Positions 33,985 through 45,599 of a DNA stretch of 64,000 nucleotides are shown here, piece after piece; position 1 is the stretch's first letter; the number at the start of each line of letters is the position of its first letter. The position numbers and the translations under genes are program-made. Below the pieces are notes generated by a model. It did no database searches. It had not been told where the DNA came from and saw only the letters and a list, made by a program, of their open reading frames with translations. Where the stretch lies: positions 2,252,001 through 2,316,000 of the forward strand of contig JASPKZ010004199.1 in assembly GCA_030220185.1 (NCBI GenBank), read 5' to 3'. Origin of the DNA: Diploptera punctata. Its lineage: Eukaryota; Arthropoda; Insecta; Blattodea; Blaberidae.

Positions 33985-35330
33985 GGTGTGTAAACCACGA
34001 ATACTTCATCTAATTAATATATGTTGGCAGACCTATGGGATTCCAACCACTTGGAAAACAGCAATTGTGAAGAATATATTCAAAAGAGGAGACCGGAGAA
34101 ATTGCGAGAATTACAGAGGGATTAGCTTAATGAATACTGGCTACAAGATATATACGAAAATAATAAATAATAGATTGAGAAACATAACAGAAGTAATAAT
34201 AAGTGAAAATCAAAGTGGATTCAGAAAGGGAAGGTCATGTATAGACAATGTCTTTACACTGAAACAACTCATAGAAAAGAGAAGAGAACATAACTTAGAA
34301 ACTCATATAGGATTTATAGATTTGGATAAGGCCTTCGATCGAGTAAACAGACAAAAATTATGGGGAAATATTACGAATGAAAGGATACCCGCTGTGCCTT
34401 GTTGAAACAATAAAGAAATTATATGAAGACACAAATATAATTATAGATACCGGATTCAAAAGAACAGATGCAATCAAAACAAATACTGGATTGCGACAAG
34501 GATGTAGTTTATCACCCACTTTGTTTAATATATATATATATAGACGATATTTTAAATAAATGGAAAGTTGTAGTAAATCCAGGAATAAGAATGGATAATA
34601 AAGTGTGCATAAATAATCTTCTATTTGCTGACGATGTAATCATAATACAGAAAAATGAAGACGACTTACAGAAATCAATGCATGCATTAAATGAAATATG
34701 TAAATTATACGATCTAAAGATTTCTGTAAGGAAAACGAAGACCATGACTTTTAGAGGAAGAGATCCAGTGAGATCCAAAATTATTTTAGAAAATCAAAGT
34801 ATGGAACAGGTGTCTAGTTTCAAATATTTGGGCTGTGATGTTGGCTACAATGTGGAAAGAGATATTGACTCCAAAATAAATAAATTTCAGACAGTGTGTG
34901 GAACAATACAGAGAACATTCAAAAATAAAATTAGAAAAGAAACCAAGATAAAAATGTATAATGTTATGGCGGTTCCCACAATATTGTATGGATGTGAAAC
35001 TTGGGCTCCAGTGAAAAGACAGAAGGATAGAATACAGACGGCAGAGATGCGGTTCCTAAGACAAGTAAAAGGATGTACAAGACTTGATAGAATAAGAAAT
35101 GAGGATATAAGAGAAGAATTGAAAGTACAGCCTTTATTGGATAAAGTCACGAATTACAGACAGAAATGGATTGATCACATGGATGGAATGAGTAAGGAGA
35201 GATATCCATTGTTAGCAAGAAATTATCAAGCAAGAAGAAGGCGTGATGTTGGAAGACCTAGAAGACGTTGGGCTGATGCATTATGAAGTCGGAACGGGCA
35301 ATTGCCTAATCCCTGGAGTGATGATGATGG
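33985..35330 (+). pseudogene. LINE-C copy 6: nearly complete RT, two frameshifts
   Basis: The RT fingers start at PTTWKTAIVKNIFKRGDRRN. Then come NYRGISLMNTGYKIYTKIIN, ENQSGFRKGRSCIDNVFTL, FIDLDKAFDRVNRQKLW, TGLRQGCSLSPTLFN, LLFADDVIIIQKNEDDLQKS (catalytic ADD), FKYLGCDVGYNVERDI, MAVPTILYGCETWAPVKRQK, MRFLRQVKGCTRLDRIRNED and RRDVGRPRRRWADAL with a stop at 35284-35286. It ends tcggaacgggcaattgccta and a GAT tail. Two lesions break it: one extra G in the run at 34362-34365, and four extra bases in the TA run at about 34527-34541. The endonuclease is absent (5' truncation). It is the best-preserved RT in the window. Confidence 0.85.
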
Positions 35331-36149
35331 TTAGCATGCTTTGAATTATCTAAATTTCTGTTATATGCTCTCATTTGATCATGTATATGTAGTACAATTT
35401 ATTATTGTTATATATTACTTAAATCATGTCTCTTGAAACTAGGCCTAGTAGTGAAACGTTTTGAAATTACTAAACACCAAGTTACTCGAGGACAAAGTAG
35501 AATAATGATTTGTTAATAGATATCAATTCCAGAAAAGAAATGCCACCACAGTTCCATAGAGGACAAAATTAATTATAGTGGTTCCGTTAGTACATGTTAG
35601 GGTTCTGCTTTAATTCCAGGAAATGCAATGTTGGCAGAACGTTTCTCATGGAAAGGGTGGTATAGTTACTATTTGTGTTAAATTTCTCACAATATGAGAT
35701 TAATATTGAATACATACAGTTATTTATTTTTAAATTCAGTGTTATTTCAGTGTGATACATTCTGAAGAGATCAGAGTGCATGCATACGAGAAGAAAGAAA
35801 GAGAGAAAGCGAAGGAAGGCAATAGCACGGAAGTTTTCGACTGGCAGTAACGAACCTGCCATCATATAATTCAGTCACTTCGAACTGTGACAAACCTTGT
35901 CGGAGTCTTAAGTCATCCCGCTCCCTAAGCCTGGTTATAACCAGACCAACCAGAGCGTAGACCTGAAGTTTGGCAGCACTGTTTTGTTAGATACAAGTTT
36001 AAAGAAAAGTCTACTCTTTCGTATCTCTCACCCTCCTTAAATGTTTTTCCACTCTCCACTGCACGACAGGTTTAACTGTACGTTCATTACTTACTACTCA
36101 TACTACTATATCCGTTCATCCCGCTGCGGGAACATGGTTGCTTCCCTAG
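35331..36149. other. Unassigned sequence
   Basis: No supported feature. Confidence 0.4.
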
Positions 36150-36429
36150 TAGCTAAGTAACTCATTGGCACTATCAAACTCGTAGATTCATGACCGCGCG
36201 GACATAAGCTCTCCACACATTCCTATCCTCCGCTATATGCTTTCCTATCACACCTGTATAATCTACTTCCCTCAAATCATGATTGTTTTTCTCCAGCCTC
36301 ATTCTTGGTCTACCAACTGGGTGTATTCCCTCTGGTTTTCCTACAAGAAGTTTGCATGCCCCTATTTCATTCTCCATTCGTGCCACATGTCCTGCCCATC
36401 GCAGTCTATGAGACTTTACTGTTCTGAAC
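36150..36429 (-). mobile_element. LINE-A copy 11, 3' part (split)
   Basis: Family 3' end to RSHRLRWAGHVARMENEIGA. The element is interrupted at about 36429 and resumes at 37045. Confidence 0.75.
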
Positions 36430-36856
36430 ACACCGTGTCCACAAATATAGTATCATACTTCAAACTACTACTACTACGTCGCTTTGGATAATTGTATCTA
36501 AATGAAATTGGTGACAATCAAAAGAGAAGCTCAAAACGTTTTTTCTATACCTCATAGACATTAAATGTGGCCCCTACGAGTGACGCTGTAGACGTCCATT
36601 TTAATCTGTCTGCTAAATATCGAACAATGAATCCATATCCACCACAAAAATTGATTAAATTTAGTTTAGTTTCTGTATTGTTGTCCATTATTCCCCATTG
36701 TTGACGTTGCACAAAACCTTTTTTGAGTTTCTCTTTTGGTTGTCACCAATTTCATTTAGATACGATTAATGTCCAAGAAACACGAAATCTCTGAATGACT
36801 ACAGCAAAGACTAAAGAACAATCAATGCCCATTAGGGCGAACCTTTCTTCTTCTTC

Positions 36857-36889
<33 letters not shown>

Positions 36890-36897
36890 GTAGTAGT

Positions 36898-36960
<63 letters not shown>

Positions 36961-37044
36961 GTTATTATTGTTATTATTATCGTCATTATACAAAGCGACG
37001 TAGTAGTAGTTTAAAGTATGATACTATATTTGTGGACACGGTGT
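36430..37044. mobile_element. MITE with long TIRs inserted in LINE-A
   Basis: TIRs of about 55 bp (acaccgtgtccacaaatata from 36430; its complement ends at 37044) differ by one CTA triplet and one base. The inversion continues inward (atctaaatgaaattggtgac at 36496 against 36745-36764), but the right arm is split by ~220 bp containing TTC and ATT runs (36841-36985). No transposase. Confidence 0.75.
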
Positions 37045-37235
37045 ATATCTGGTTTCCTATAAAGACCATGTAGCTCACTGTTATGTAGTCTTCTCCATTG
37101 GACTGACTGTTCATCTCTCTTTGGTCCAAAAAAATTCCTAAGAACTTTGTTCTCAAATACCCGTAATCTTCTTTCCTCCTTAAAGTGAGAGTCCATGTTT
37201 CGCATCCATATAATACATATAACTGGGAGAAAAAG

Positions 37236-37276
<41 letters not shown>

Positions 37277-37320
37277 GTTTAACGTTTTTTGAGAAGCTGG
37301 GACGACAATAGTCCCTGTAA
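37045..37320 (-). mobile_element. LINE-A copy 11, 5' part
   Basis: It continues the interrupted copy: LYRKPDI, KVLRNFFGPKRDEQSVQWRR. A (TA)n expansion at 37236-37273 lies inside the KTIILPV coding region. Confidence 0.75.
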
Positions 37321-37630
37321 TATATAACAACATGCACGGATTATAAATATTTACCAAGGGCAGTACATAAAAGTTTTAGCTTACTGTTCATAATGAATCA
37401 TTATCACGCATGATTTTGTTTCCAGTCTATTTTTAAACCACATTTACTGTAGTTTATTCTACATAAAATGTACAGTAAGCATCTTTTGAGAGGGGGCCGT
37501 TAATATTTTATTTAATGTCGCTTTTTTAACTTCACAGGTCATTAAAATATAATTTCAAATTTTGGGAGAACAATTTTTCAAAGATCTCTTATTTTAGGCA
37601 TGGAGTTCTTTTACATACCATATATCTATG

Positions 37631-37959
37631 GTAGTCCACCGCTGTGGTCTCGAGGTAGCGTGCTGCCTTGTCACGCAGCGGGCCCGGTCGGAACAGGCTC
37701 CTGGGTGAGGTTTTTTTCGGGGTTTTTCCTCACCTGTAAAACAAATGTCAGGAAGCTTAGGACCCAACGGTCCCCGAAAATCATCCGGCCATCATCATCC
37801 TCCTTATCATTATCATCACCATCCTTCACCGGTGTGGAAAGCAGCGGGAAGCTACCACGCCTATAATTCCCTAGTAAAGCTGCAAATCATAGCATGAAAA
37901 TGCTATGATTGCAGTGAAAGACCTGCCGTAGGGCAGAATTACTATGGATGGATAGATGG
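37631..37959 (+). mobile_element. SINE-B copy with 9-bp TSD, full length
   Basis: TSD atatctatg at 37622-37630 and 37960-37968. It begins gtagtccaccgctgtggtct and ends atggatggatagatgg; 329 bp. Confidence 0.9.
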
Positions 37960-38279
37960 ATATCTATGATAAAGGAGACCCTTTCCGAAGTATAGTTCGT
38001 TTCTTGGGAAAATACTAGTGGAAGGAATGTGAATGTAAGCAAAACCACGCGGAATCCTTTTCCCCAATAGTTGTGTTACTATTTATGCCAAGTGCATTGA
38101 CCAAAATGTGCAAGGACAAGTAAATAAAATATTTTGGTTATTCTATGCCAACCTGTCACCTGTGAATATTCGATCGGAGAACAAGTGACTTTTAGCGTCG
38201 TGTTGGCTAATGTAATAACACATGTTCCCTCTGGAACCAATTGTCAACATATTTGTTTACATATATAACGGGATTCTAT

Positions 38280-38400
38280 CCCAAGAGTCCACCTACATTA
38301 GTGGGCAAGTTAGTGTGAGAAAATGGGCAAGTTAGTGTTAGATTGGCAACTTAGTATAATTTTATGCAAGGTATGGTGAGAAAATGAGCAAGTTAATACC
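38280..38400 (+). repeat. Short degenerate tandem repeat
   Basis: gagaaaatgggcaagttagt-like units recur about four times with loss of parts. Confidence 0.5.
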
Positions 38401-38589
38401 CAGATTAGTTTAGCGTTCATTTTTTCGTTAGCGGGTTTTAGTGATAAGTTTGCTACACTGTCTGTACAATGACTAACGTACATTTTACATTGCAAATATC
38501 CTTATTTTAGGTTACTTTGAGCTGAAATTATCACTTTATTTTAAGGCATTTCCCACTTTCTTTTTATATGACATGATAAGAAAAATAAA

Positions 38590-38660
38590 TGCTCGGACGG
38601 GACTTGAACCCTGACCTCTGAATTGATACCCCAGTGCACTACCGATTACGCTACTGAACA
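38590..38660 (-). ncRNA. tRNA-like sequence (pseudogene or SINE head)
   Basis: The minus strand folds as a cloverleaf: acceptor tgttcag/ccgagca (six of seven pairs), A box tagcgtaatcgg, anticodon stem ctggg/ttcag with wobbles, B box ggttcaagtcc. The implied anticodon ATC is not a normal tRNA anticodon and the T stem has two mismatches, so a functional gene is unlikely. Confidence 0.5.
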
Positions 38661-38693
38661 AGTCTAGCACAAACATTCATTTTTCTTTATTTA

Positions 38694-38697
<4 letters not shown>

Positions 38698-38740
<43 letters not shown>
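38698..38740. repeat. (TA)n microsatellite
   Basis: A pure TA run next to the tRNA-like sequence. Confidence 0.9.
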
Positions 38741-38745
<5 letters not shown>

Positions 38746-39683
38746 ATTGTTCACATAAATAATAAATTGTGTGTTATTCGTTTTATTGTTATTTGAATTT
38801 ATGTTGGTGGAATGGTGACATAGAATTCAGTATTTTTATGGAGGTAATTTTTTTTTTAAGTGGTTTGACTTAAAGATGCTCTTGTTCGTATAATATAAAT
38901 CCTTCGCTTCCCTCTTCAGGCCCCGTAAATTTCTCGTAAATAACTAAATGTATGCCATACTAAGAATTTTTATGCCCATAAAAATCCATTGATCCCGGTT
39001 AGTTAGAACCCACGAACTTCGATACGAGAACTGACTCAATGCGAAGTCGATTCGTTGTAAAGCGCACTTCTATTTTAAAAGGGGATCTAGTTGCTATGCA
39101 GCAAAACAAAGAAAGAAACGTATAATAAGCATATGTCCTAAAATTAATAATTCGTGAAATGTAAGTATTTCTTCATGAGAACTTTCTCCAAACATTAGAA
39201 ATAATGCGTGTGTAAGTGGTTCATGTTTGTACGCATTCTGATATGAGAGTACGTTATTGACTTTACGCCACTCTAGCATTCAATCTAAGCTCCCTCCTCA
39301 TGTCTGAATGAGAGCACTTATAAAAACTCAAGTGCTCTACTTTAAAAATAAAAACTAGATGGCAGCTCTTGCAAAGCTGTTACAGAGATTCTGTTTAACT
39401 TGTATTCTTCACGAGGGGACTGCGGTTTACTTTACAACTCTATAGCGAAGTCAATGAAGTGCCCTCTTGTGACGTATATACAGTCAAGAAAAACTAACTT
39501 CCTCCTAACCAATTAAAAATTAAATATTGAAGTCAATTTAGCGCTAATAAATACTGTCATTATTTGTAATATTAAACATTTTTTTGCATTGAATGTCTCC
39601 ACCCCAATGCCCACATTAAATACTATGAAACGCTTAATTTCGTTTCTCCCTCTTTCACAAAGGGTATAACTAAATACCCATTA
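38741..39683. other. Unassigned sequence
   Basis: No supported feature. Confidence 0.4.
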
Positions 39684-40466
39684 CAGACTTTGAGGACATG
39701 TAGTGGGGACCAAGACGGTTACATCTAGCATATGAACTCATGTTCGGAAACGTGCCGTTTTCCCGCTAAACGCTAAAAATCACAACATGCATTTGTCTCT
39801 GTGACGCATGCTGCTTGTCGATGTGACGACCACCGACGTCACATGGATACGGTACCTCCGTGCCATGTACTGGTACACACGATCATCAATCCTTGATCCT
39901 GCAATATCCGCCGCAGCCATAACCTGCGCCAGTTGGTCTTCCTCGGATACCACAAGGATTTCATGTGATCCCACAGGTAGTAGTCGAGAGAACGTACATG
40001 CTAAACAATCGGGCCAGCACGACTTATCGACTGTTGCCTAAATCGTTAGTCTAGATTATCTCGGACGAGCAGCCCTCCCATTGCACTGAGCTTCCCCGTA
40101 CAATAATATCACTTTGGCGTATTCCGCAAACGTGTAGTTCACCATGATCAACAGCATCACACTACAAATGAAACGCACTGCGTACAGCTTAGTACAGTAT
40201 GAACAAAGACCACAAGCATAACAGCGGGTACAAACATCTCTGGGCGCATCACAAACTCAACTGAATGACGTGTAAACAAACATGTAGTGGGCATGGGATA
40301 ACAGGTGATCGGTGAATGACGTATGTAATGATCTAGTCTTTGGTGCCGAAAATGCGGGATAGTAGAAGGTATGTTGTGGTGTTTTGTGCATAAACGGTAC
40401 GTTTCCGTACATGTGTTCCTATGCTAAACGTAACTGTCGGCCCCCACTACACGTCATCAAAGCCTG
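39684..40466. mobile_element. DNA transposon-like element with ~100-bp TIRs
   Basis: The left arm (ctttgaggacatgtagtggg, then catgttcggaaacgtgccgt) is inverted at the right (cccactacacgtcatcaaag, acggtacgtttccgtacatg). Arms are ~100 bp, about 80% identical. Inside, a 64-codon minus-strand frame (39974-39780: SEEDQLAQVMAAADIAGSRI, RVYQYMARRYRIH) could be a transposase-associated remnant, but I cannot assign it. The TSD is not resolved. Confidence 0.65.
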
Positions 40467-40876
40467 ATTCATGGGAATTTTGTTACAATCCTGTATATGT
40501 ACATCGCTCTCTGAAATGTGATCATGATATGTCAGCTGAATTGTCAGCCCTGCCTGATGGCAGCATTTTCCCCCAGAATATAAGTCTGATACTTATTCCG
40601 CCAAAGGCTGAGCGAGTCGGCTCCAGGCAATACGGGTAGTGCCACCAGTTTAAAAATCCTGATCCCGTCGGAAATCGAACGTAGTACCTTGTAGCATATT
40701 CATATTACATTAATGATTTACGTTATGGTGTGTCCCCACTACCCCTTTCACAAATAAAAGTAAGATCTGCAGATATGTTCTCTCTTACTTAAACATGTTT
40801 CATTGCTTTCGATACAGCAATCTCTCTGATGTACCATGTTATACACCGCGTGTGATGGTGCAGATGCACTAATTTT

Positions 40877-41509
40877 GACTATTAAACTCATGCTCCAAAC
40901 GGGAGCCAATGACCAATCACGTTTCAATGAATTTTGTTTTACAGCCAATGACGTCGTGTTTCGCCTCGATATTTATCGAATTATATTTACCAAAATAAAA
41001 AGCTCCTCCTTTTTAATATTCTGAAGAGGTCAGAGCATTATTTTGCATTGATTGGCCCTCCAACAAATATATAGAATATAACAGATAATTAACGGATTCC
41101 TTCGAACTACATATTTAATAATATTGTGTGTTCAATAATTTTGTTTTTAAATAATGATTTTACTGTGTTGTTTCCTAAAAAAATAATAAGCTATAATGTT
41201 GGTTATAACATACAGTTAGATATGTTTTTTTTCTCCATTAGGGTGTATTCTTACTGCGATCCTATTTGGCAATCAATAATATAATGTAGTTGCAGTGATG
41301 AATAAATGAAACATAACCAAACATTTCTAATTTGTTTTCAAACACCATCGTTTACATTAAATATATAAATATTTTAAAATAACTATATTTAAATAATGAT
41401 TTGTGAGTAAACAGCTTAATTTTATTCGTTAAATAGTCCTAACAAATGCCACTATTAATTTCCAAATCCTCTAGATAAATTGGAAATCACTCGTGACATT
41501 ACTTATAAT
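40877..41509 (-). mobile_element. Family D element, copy 2
   Basis: It runs from gactattaaactcatg to gtgacattacttataat with the family body. The hairpin end is partly decayed. Confidence 0.65.
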
Positions 41510-41551
41510 AAGCTGTAGCACTATAAAGATCACGGGATTAAGACTATGGAA

Positions 41552-41630
41552 CCGAGCGGGTTGGCTCAGGCGGTAGGATTTGAGACTTGTATTTGGGAAA
41601 ACTTGGGTTCAAATCCCATTGCCGACACCC
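41552..41630 (+). mobile_element. tRNA-like SINE head
   Basis: A box ttggctcaggcgg and B box gggttcaaatccc; the cloverleaf acceptor pairs poorly. The following cattcacaattccatag resembles text near 57980, suggesting a small SINE family. Confidence 0.45.
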
Positions 41631-42079
41631 ACTTCATCATATTCACAATTCCATAGCTTATTAAAATTATAATAAAAATGAATAGACATGATATGGTTTT
41701 ATACGACATGTAAAAATAGTCACAAAATTGGATGTCACAAGTATAGTATGGTTAAACCAATTGCTTAATGAAGAATGGAATAAAATGTGCTCTTGACAAA
41801 CGGCCATGAACATCTGGCAGCAAGTTAGTTTTCTTCAGAAAAAATGTAAGAATGCTTCTTGATTTCTCCACACTTGGATTATGTATTAACATCATTTACT
41901 TTGTGGTACTTTTTTTAAATTTTTTAAACAGTTTCATATCTCCTTAATAAAAGATCTCAATATAAAACAAGAAATAAAACCAGAGTTACACAAGAGATCT
42001 TCCATAACCTTTTTTTTATTACTAATGATGTTGTTTCTTCTGTCAAGAATGTTTTTTTTTTGAACTTGTCTATTCAAAT

Positions 42080-42361
42080 TCAAACATTCAGGGATAAGGT
42101 ACCAGAAATTCCTCTTCCTCCAGAACTGGGGATCTTGGTTGTCACCCATACTTTATTATGGTGACCACTATAAGGATTTTGAAGTGCTGTAGATAAATCT
42201 GACAAAGAAGCCGTTTGTATTTCCAAGGCACAGAATTCTCTCGATGACACCAAGATCATATCCTGAGGTATCCCCAGGGGTGTTAAGTGGGTCCAACTGA
42301 CCAAGATCAACGGTGATCTATCATTCATCAAAGCCAACTTCGTTGACTTTCCTGCTACCAT
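42080..42361 (-). other. Unidentified 93-codon open frame
   Basis: A balanced amino-acid mix (DRSPLILVSWTHLTPLGIPQ, LQNPYSGHHNKVWVTTKIPS), less AT-rich than its surroundings. A second frame overlaps its end (RNFWYLIPECLNLNRQVQKK, 42149-41934), as if one frameshift separates two parts of one older coding region. Family unknown; could be a host exon relic or a retroelement protein. Confidence 0.35.
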
Positions 42362-42417
42362 TCAACGCATGCAGGGTGCATCTCTTTTACTAAATGAAGG
42401 AATGAACATAATGGAAA

Positions 42418-42635
42418 TTAATCAATTGATTTGGTGTTTACTTGATGAAAATCCATTATGTTTAGTGATTAAATAAAATAAAAACTGTTTAAGTTTTATA
42501 CGATTTTCATATTTATTTTAATACAAATTCGTTACAGTTGTTTCAGTACTTTGTACCTTCTTCAGACGAATATTAAAATAAATATGAAAATCGTATAAAA
42601 CTTAAACAGTTTTATTTTATTTAATCACTAAAAGT
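42418..42635. mobile_element. Fold-back hammerhead element (class 3)
   Basis: Near-perfect arms 42461-42523 and 42571-42633 with a 47-nt loop and a 43-nt one-sided extension (42418-42460). The flanks ataatggaaa and ataatgtaaa (42408-42417, 42636-42645) form a 10-bp TSD with one mismatch. Confidence 0.7.
42527..42571 (-). ncRNA. Hammerhead-like motif (class 3), strong stem I
   Basis: Stem I ATTCGT/ACGAAT, six perfect pairs; core CTGAAGA; stem II with GTAC/GTAC and loop AAA; GAAA; stem III ACA/TGT; cleavage after GTA. One unpaired A between core and stem II. All conserved core positions are present. Confidence 0.6.
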
Positions 42636-42849
42636 ATAATGTAAACTGTTTCAAAGAAAGATATACCAGGAGTATCTTCTCTTCTAAGCTCTCTCGTATC
42701 GTTGAACGAAATCCTGGTTACGCGAAAATGTAGGAATTAAATGCAGCTCTCCAAGGAGAAGAAATACACCGGGGATTGCTATAGGGCCCGAAAGCGGTGT
42801 CATCTATGAAATATGCGCGACATTTTCTTCCTACAATAATGCATTACGG

Positions 42850-43370
42850 GTCAATAGGAAGTTTTTCACAAAAAACAATCTCTGCATGTATATGGTTATA
42901 CAGTACAATTCAGTTAAAAAAAAACATTTCGTTCTGTATTCTAATTCTTTACTGAATACTTAAAAAAAATACAACTTTGGATTTGTTTTGTTATTTCTGA
43001 CTTCTAAAAAATTAAAAGTTTACATTAAACAGTTGATTGTTAGTTGAATTTTTCTCTACTTTCTGTGATTTATTATATGTATTAACTAAAATTTTAAAAC
43101 AATTTTCTTCCAGCAAAAATGTGTTTTTCACGATAGATAATTGTCTATGCACATAAAATATTCTACAAAGTGTAAAAACTCAGTTTAAAAACCAGCATAT
43201 TGTTCTGTATTCTAATTCATAACTAATTATGTAAAAAAAAGTACAAGTTTTGAATTATATTATGTCAGATTTTTAAAAAATGAAACGTTTGCATCAATTT
43301 CAGTGAACAAGTGACTGTTGCGTTGATTTTTTGTATTTACTATATTTTTTACACAAGTATGGATAAATAT
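42850..43370. repeat. Diverged tandem duplication, ~270-bp unit
   Basis: ttctgtattctaattc occurs at 42932 and 43203. It is followed in both units by aaaaaagtacaa-like and tttctgactt/tcagattttt-like blocks and a later gttgattttt/gttgaattttt block. No coding. Confidence 0.55.
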
Positions 43371-43604
43371 TAAGTCCTAAAAAGGCTAAATCATTAGTTT
43401 GAAAAGCCTAAACCGATGACTATAAAACCTAAAAGTGCGGTCCTTAATCATTATTATGGTCATTTGAACTAACGTTGTTAGACTGTTGAAAGGTAGTCAC
43501 TGTTATTGTATGAATTCCTTACCTACCAGGTTTTAACAATAATCTGAATAGCACAAACAGTGCTGAGAATTGTGTTTAGATCACATTAAATCAAAATAAA
43601 AGTA

Positions 43605-43720
43605 AATATCCTCGTGTCCAACTCAGGGTTGGATAGAGAGAAGAGATAAAGCCCCTATATTTTAGAGGTATGTGAACGACAAGGGTACCAGGCGGCCACG
43701 CCTGGCGCATTATAAATAAA
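43605..43720 (-). repeat. Family G short repeat, copy 1
   Basis: aaatatcctcgtgtccaact, gggttggat, gaacgacaagggtacc and cacgcctggcgc match 46615-46735. Confidence 0.6.
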
Positions 43721-43834
43721 AATACCTAAAAGTAATTTATTGAATATTTATAAAAATGGACGAAGACATGAAATATTTATTCAGTTATACACCATAGATT
43801 TTGGCTACGATATTGAATTATTTCACAAATATAA

Positions 43835-44125
43835 CGAACAGATACGAACGTACAGGTGAATTAAAAAACTACATAAGTGAACTACATGATCTGTATGGAA
43901 ACCATACACAATAAAAACTCTTAGTTCTAGTAGATTGCGATGAGTAGAACATACGTCATGAATGGGAAAGAACGAGGACATGGAAACGTCTTTTAGGAAA
44001 ATCAAAGGGAAGCGCCCAGTAGGTAGGCCAAGAATAAGAAGAGGCAATAACATTAACCATAGGTTAATTATAGAGGGAATGACTGGAAAAAAATAGCTCA
44101 GAATAGATATCAATGGAGAATTATA
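43835..44125 (+). mobile_element. LINE-A copy 12, highly decayed
   Basis: It begins gatacgaacgtacaggtgaa, has ccagtaggtaggccaagaat, and is truncated near 44125 before the family 3' end. Confidence 0.65.
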
Positions 44126-44274
44126 TTTTTATTTCATCAGGTTTATAGATGCTTTACCATCAAGGACAAATCACATCTTACGATCCTTACGTGTAACCAA
44201 TTAGGCTGTGTTTCTATTGTGAATTTTAATTTGTTTTAAACAATGTTAATAAGATGTGGATAGTTACGAATACC

Positions 44275-44440
44275 AAGTTATGTTCGGGGACTATTTGGGC
44301 CTTACATTTTCCTCACATTTGTCTTTCAAGTGAGGAAAACCCCAAAAAAAGTCACCCAGGAAACTTTTGCCCCGACCAGGGATCGAATTCTTACCCTCCG
44401 AGTATGAGACAAGGAAGTTACGACTCAATGACAGCGGTAA
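44275..44440 (-). mobile_element. SINE-B fragment, decayed
   Basis: gttcggggactatttgggcc and tgaggaaaacccc, with the B-box complement agggatcgaattc and a degenerate head. Confidence 0.65.
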
Positions 44441-45003
44441 ACAAGTCTTATTTTAATAGACAAATAACTTCACGGTAAGACCTAACAAATGACAGTAGAT
44501 CTGCATAGTGTTGTTTTTGAACCACGAACGCCTCCCCACCAGAGTGTGGGCTTGGCATTCGACGAGGGAAGTTAGCAATCAATACCAGAGTACGCGCAGC
44601 CTATCTTACGTGCTGCACGTTCTTTCCGTGCGATTGCTCTTCATTTGTTCCCTAACTTCATGACTTCATTCTCATGTATCTGGACAAAACAAGAGACGAT
44701 CTGCGTAAACAATCATACATAAGTCATAACAAAAAAACAAAAACAAAACAATGTCTGATGTGGATGTTACATTAAAAAAAGCCAACAGAACACAAAGAAC
44801 CTTTTGATATAGTCATGATGGCATATGACATTACACCCATTATCTTAATAAGAGAGTAGATGAAGCTAATATAGCCTGACAGCATAATTTGTTAACTTCA
44901 TTTAACCGTAAACACGATCGTGTATCTTCGTTTAGAATTCCAGACTTTTCGGATATAAAGATTGTCATAAAATTTTTAAACTAAACTCCATGGCGCGTCA
45001 GCC

Positions 45004-45051
45004 CTAGAAGGCCTTTACTCTATCAGCTGGCTGCTGGCCCCACATATATTT
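45004..45051 (-). mobile_element. SINE-C copy, 3' part (split)
   Basis: ctagaaggcctttactctat and ggctgctggccccacata match the SINE-C 3' region. The copy continues at 46499 beyond an inserted DNA transposon. Confidence 0.7.
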
Positions 45052-45364
45052 GAGTGGGTCAGTGGAATAAGGGCCCATCCCAACTGCACAAAGTTTGGAG
45101 AAAAATTGCATTTTATTAAATTCTACATTGAGTAAAATATATAGGGCACACATTGATAATATTTGATACATGTCTTGTACATAAAATAAGCTTTCTGCCT
45201 GCAAATGTATAGATCACTATGTTGTTTCATATGTCTAAACAAAGGAAAAGAAAATTGAGAATATAAAAAATACAACATAAATAAACAAATTAAATAACAC
45301 TTTTTAACTTGAATATTGCATTAAGCAATAATTAAATATTGTATTCTACGTTTGCAGCATTTAT

Positions 45365-45366
<2 letters not shown>

Positions 45367-45406
<40 letters not shown>

Positions 45407-45407
45407 T
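45367..45407. repeat. (TCA)n microsatellite
   Basis: A pure TCA run inside the DNA transposon. Confidence 0.9.
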
Positions 45408-45599
45408 GATTTAAGGCTACTGTTAAAATATCTGGTGTACAGGTGGTGCAAATGTCATGAGAGTCATGATGTCTTCTTTATCATCCTACCATTAGGATAT
45501 TTTGTTATCAATATTACATCTCGTAATACAGGACTCTTTCCTTTCCCTTTTTTAAAGGCTTATTACTTCCTCTAAAGCCAAATCACTGAAAATAGATTT

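Noticed and set aside
38590..38660. A functional tRNA gene
   Set aside because: The anticodon ATC is not used and the T stem is mispaired.
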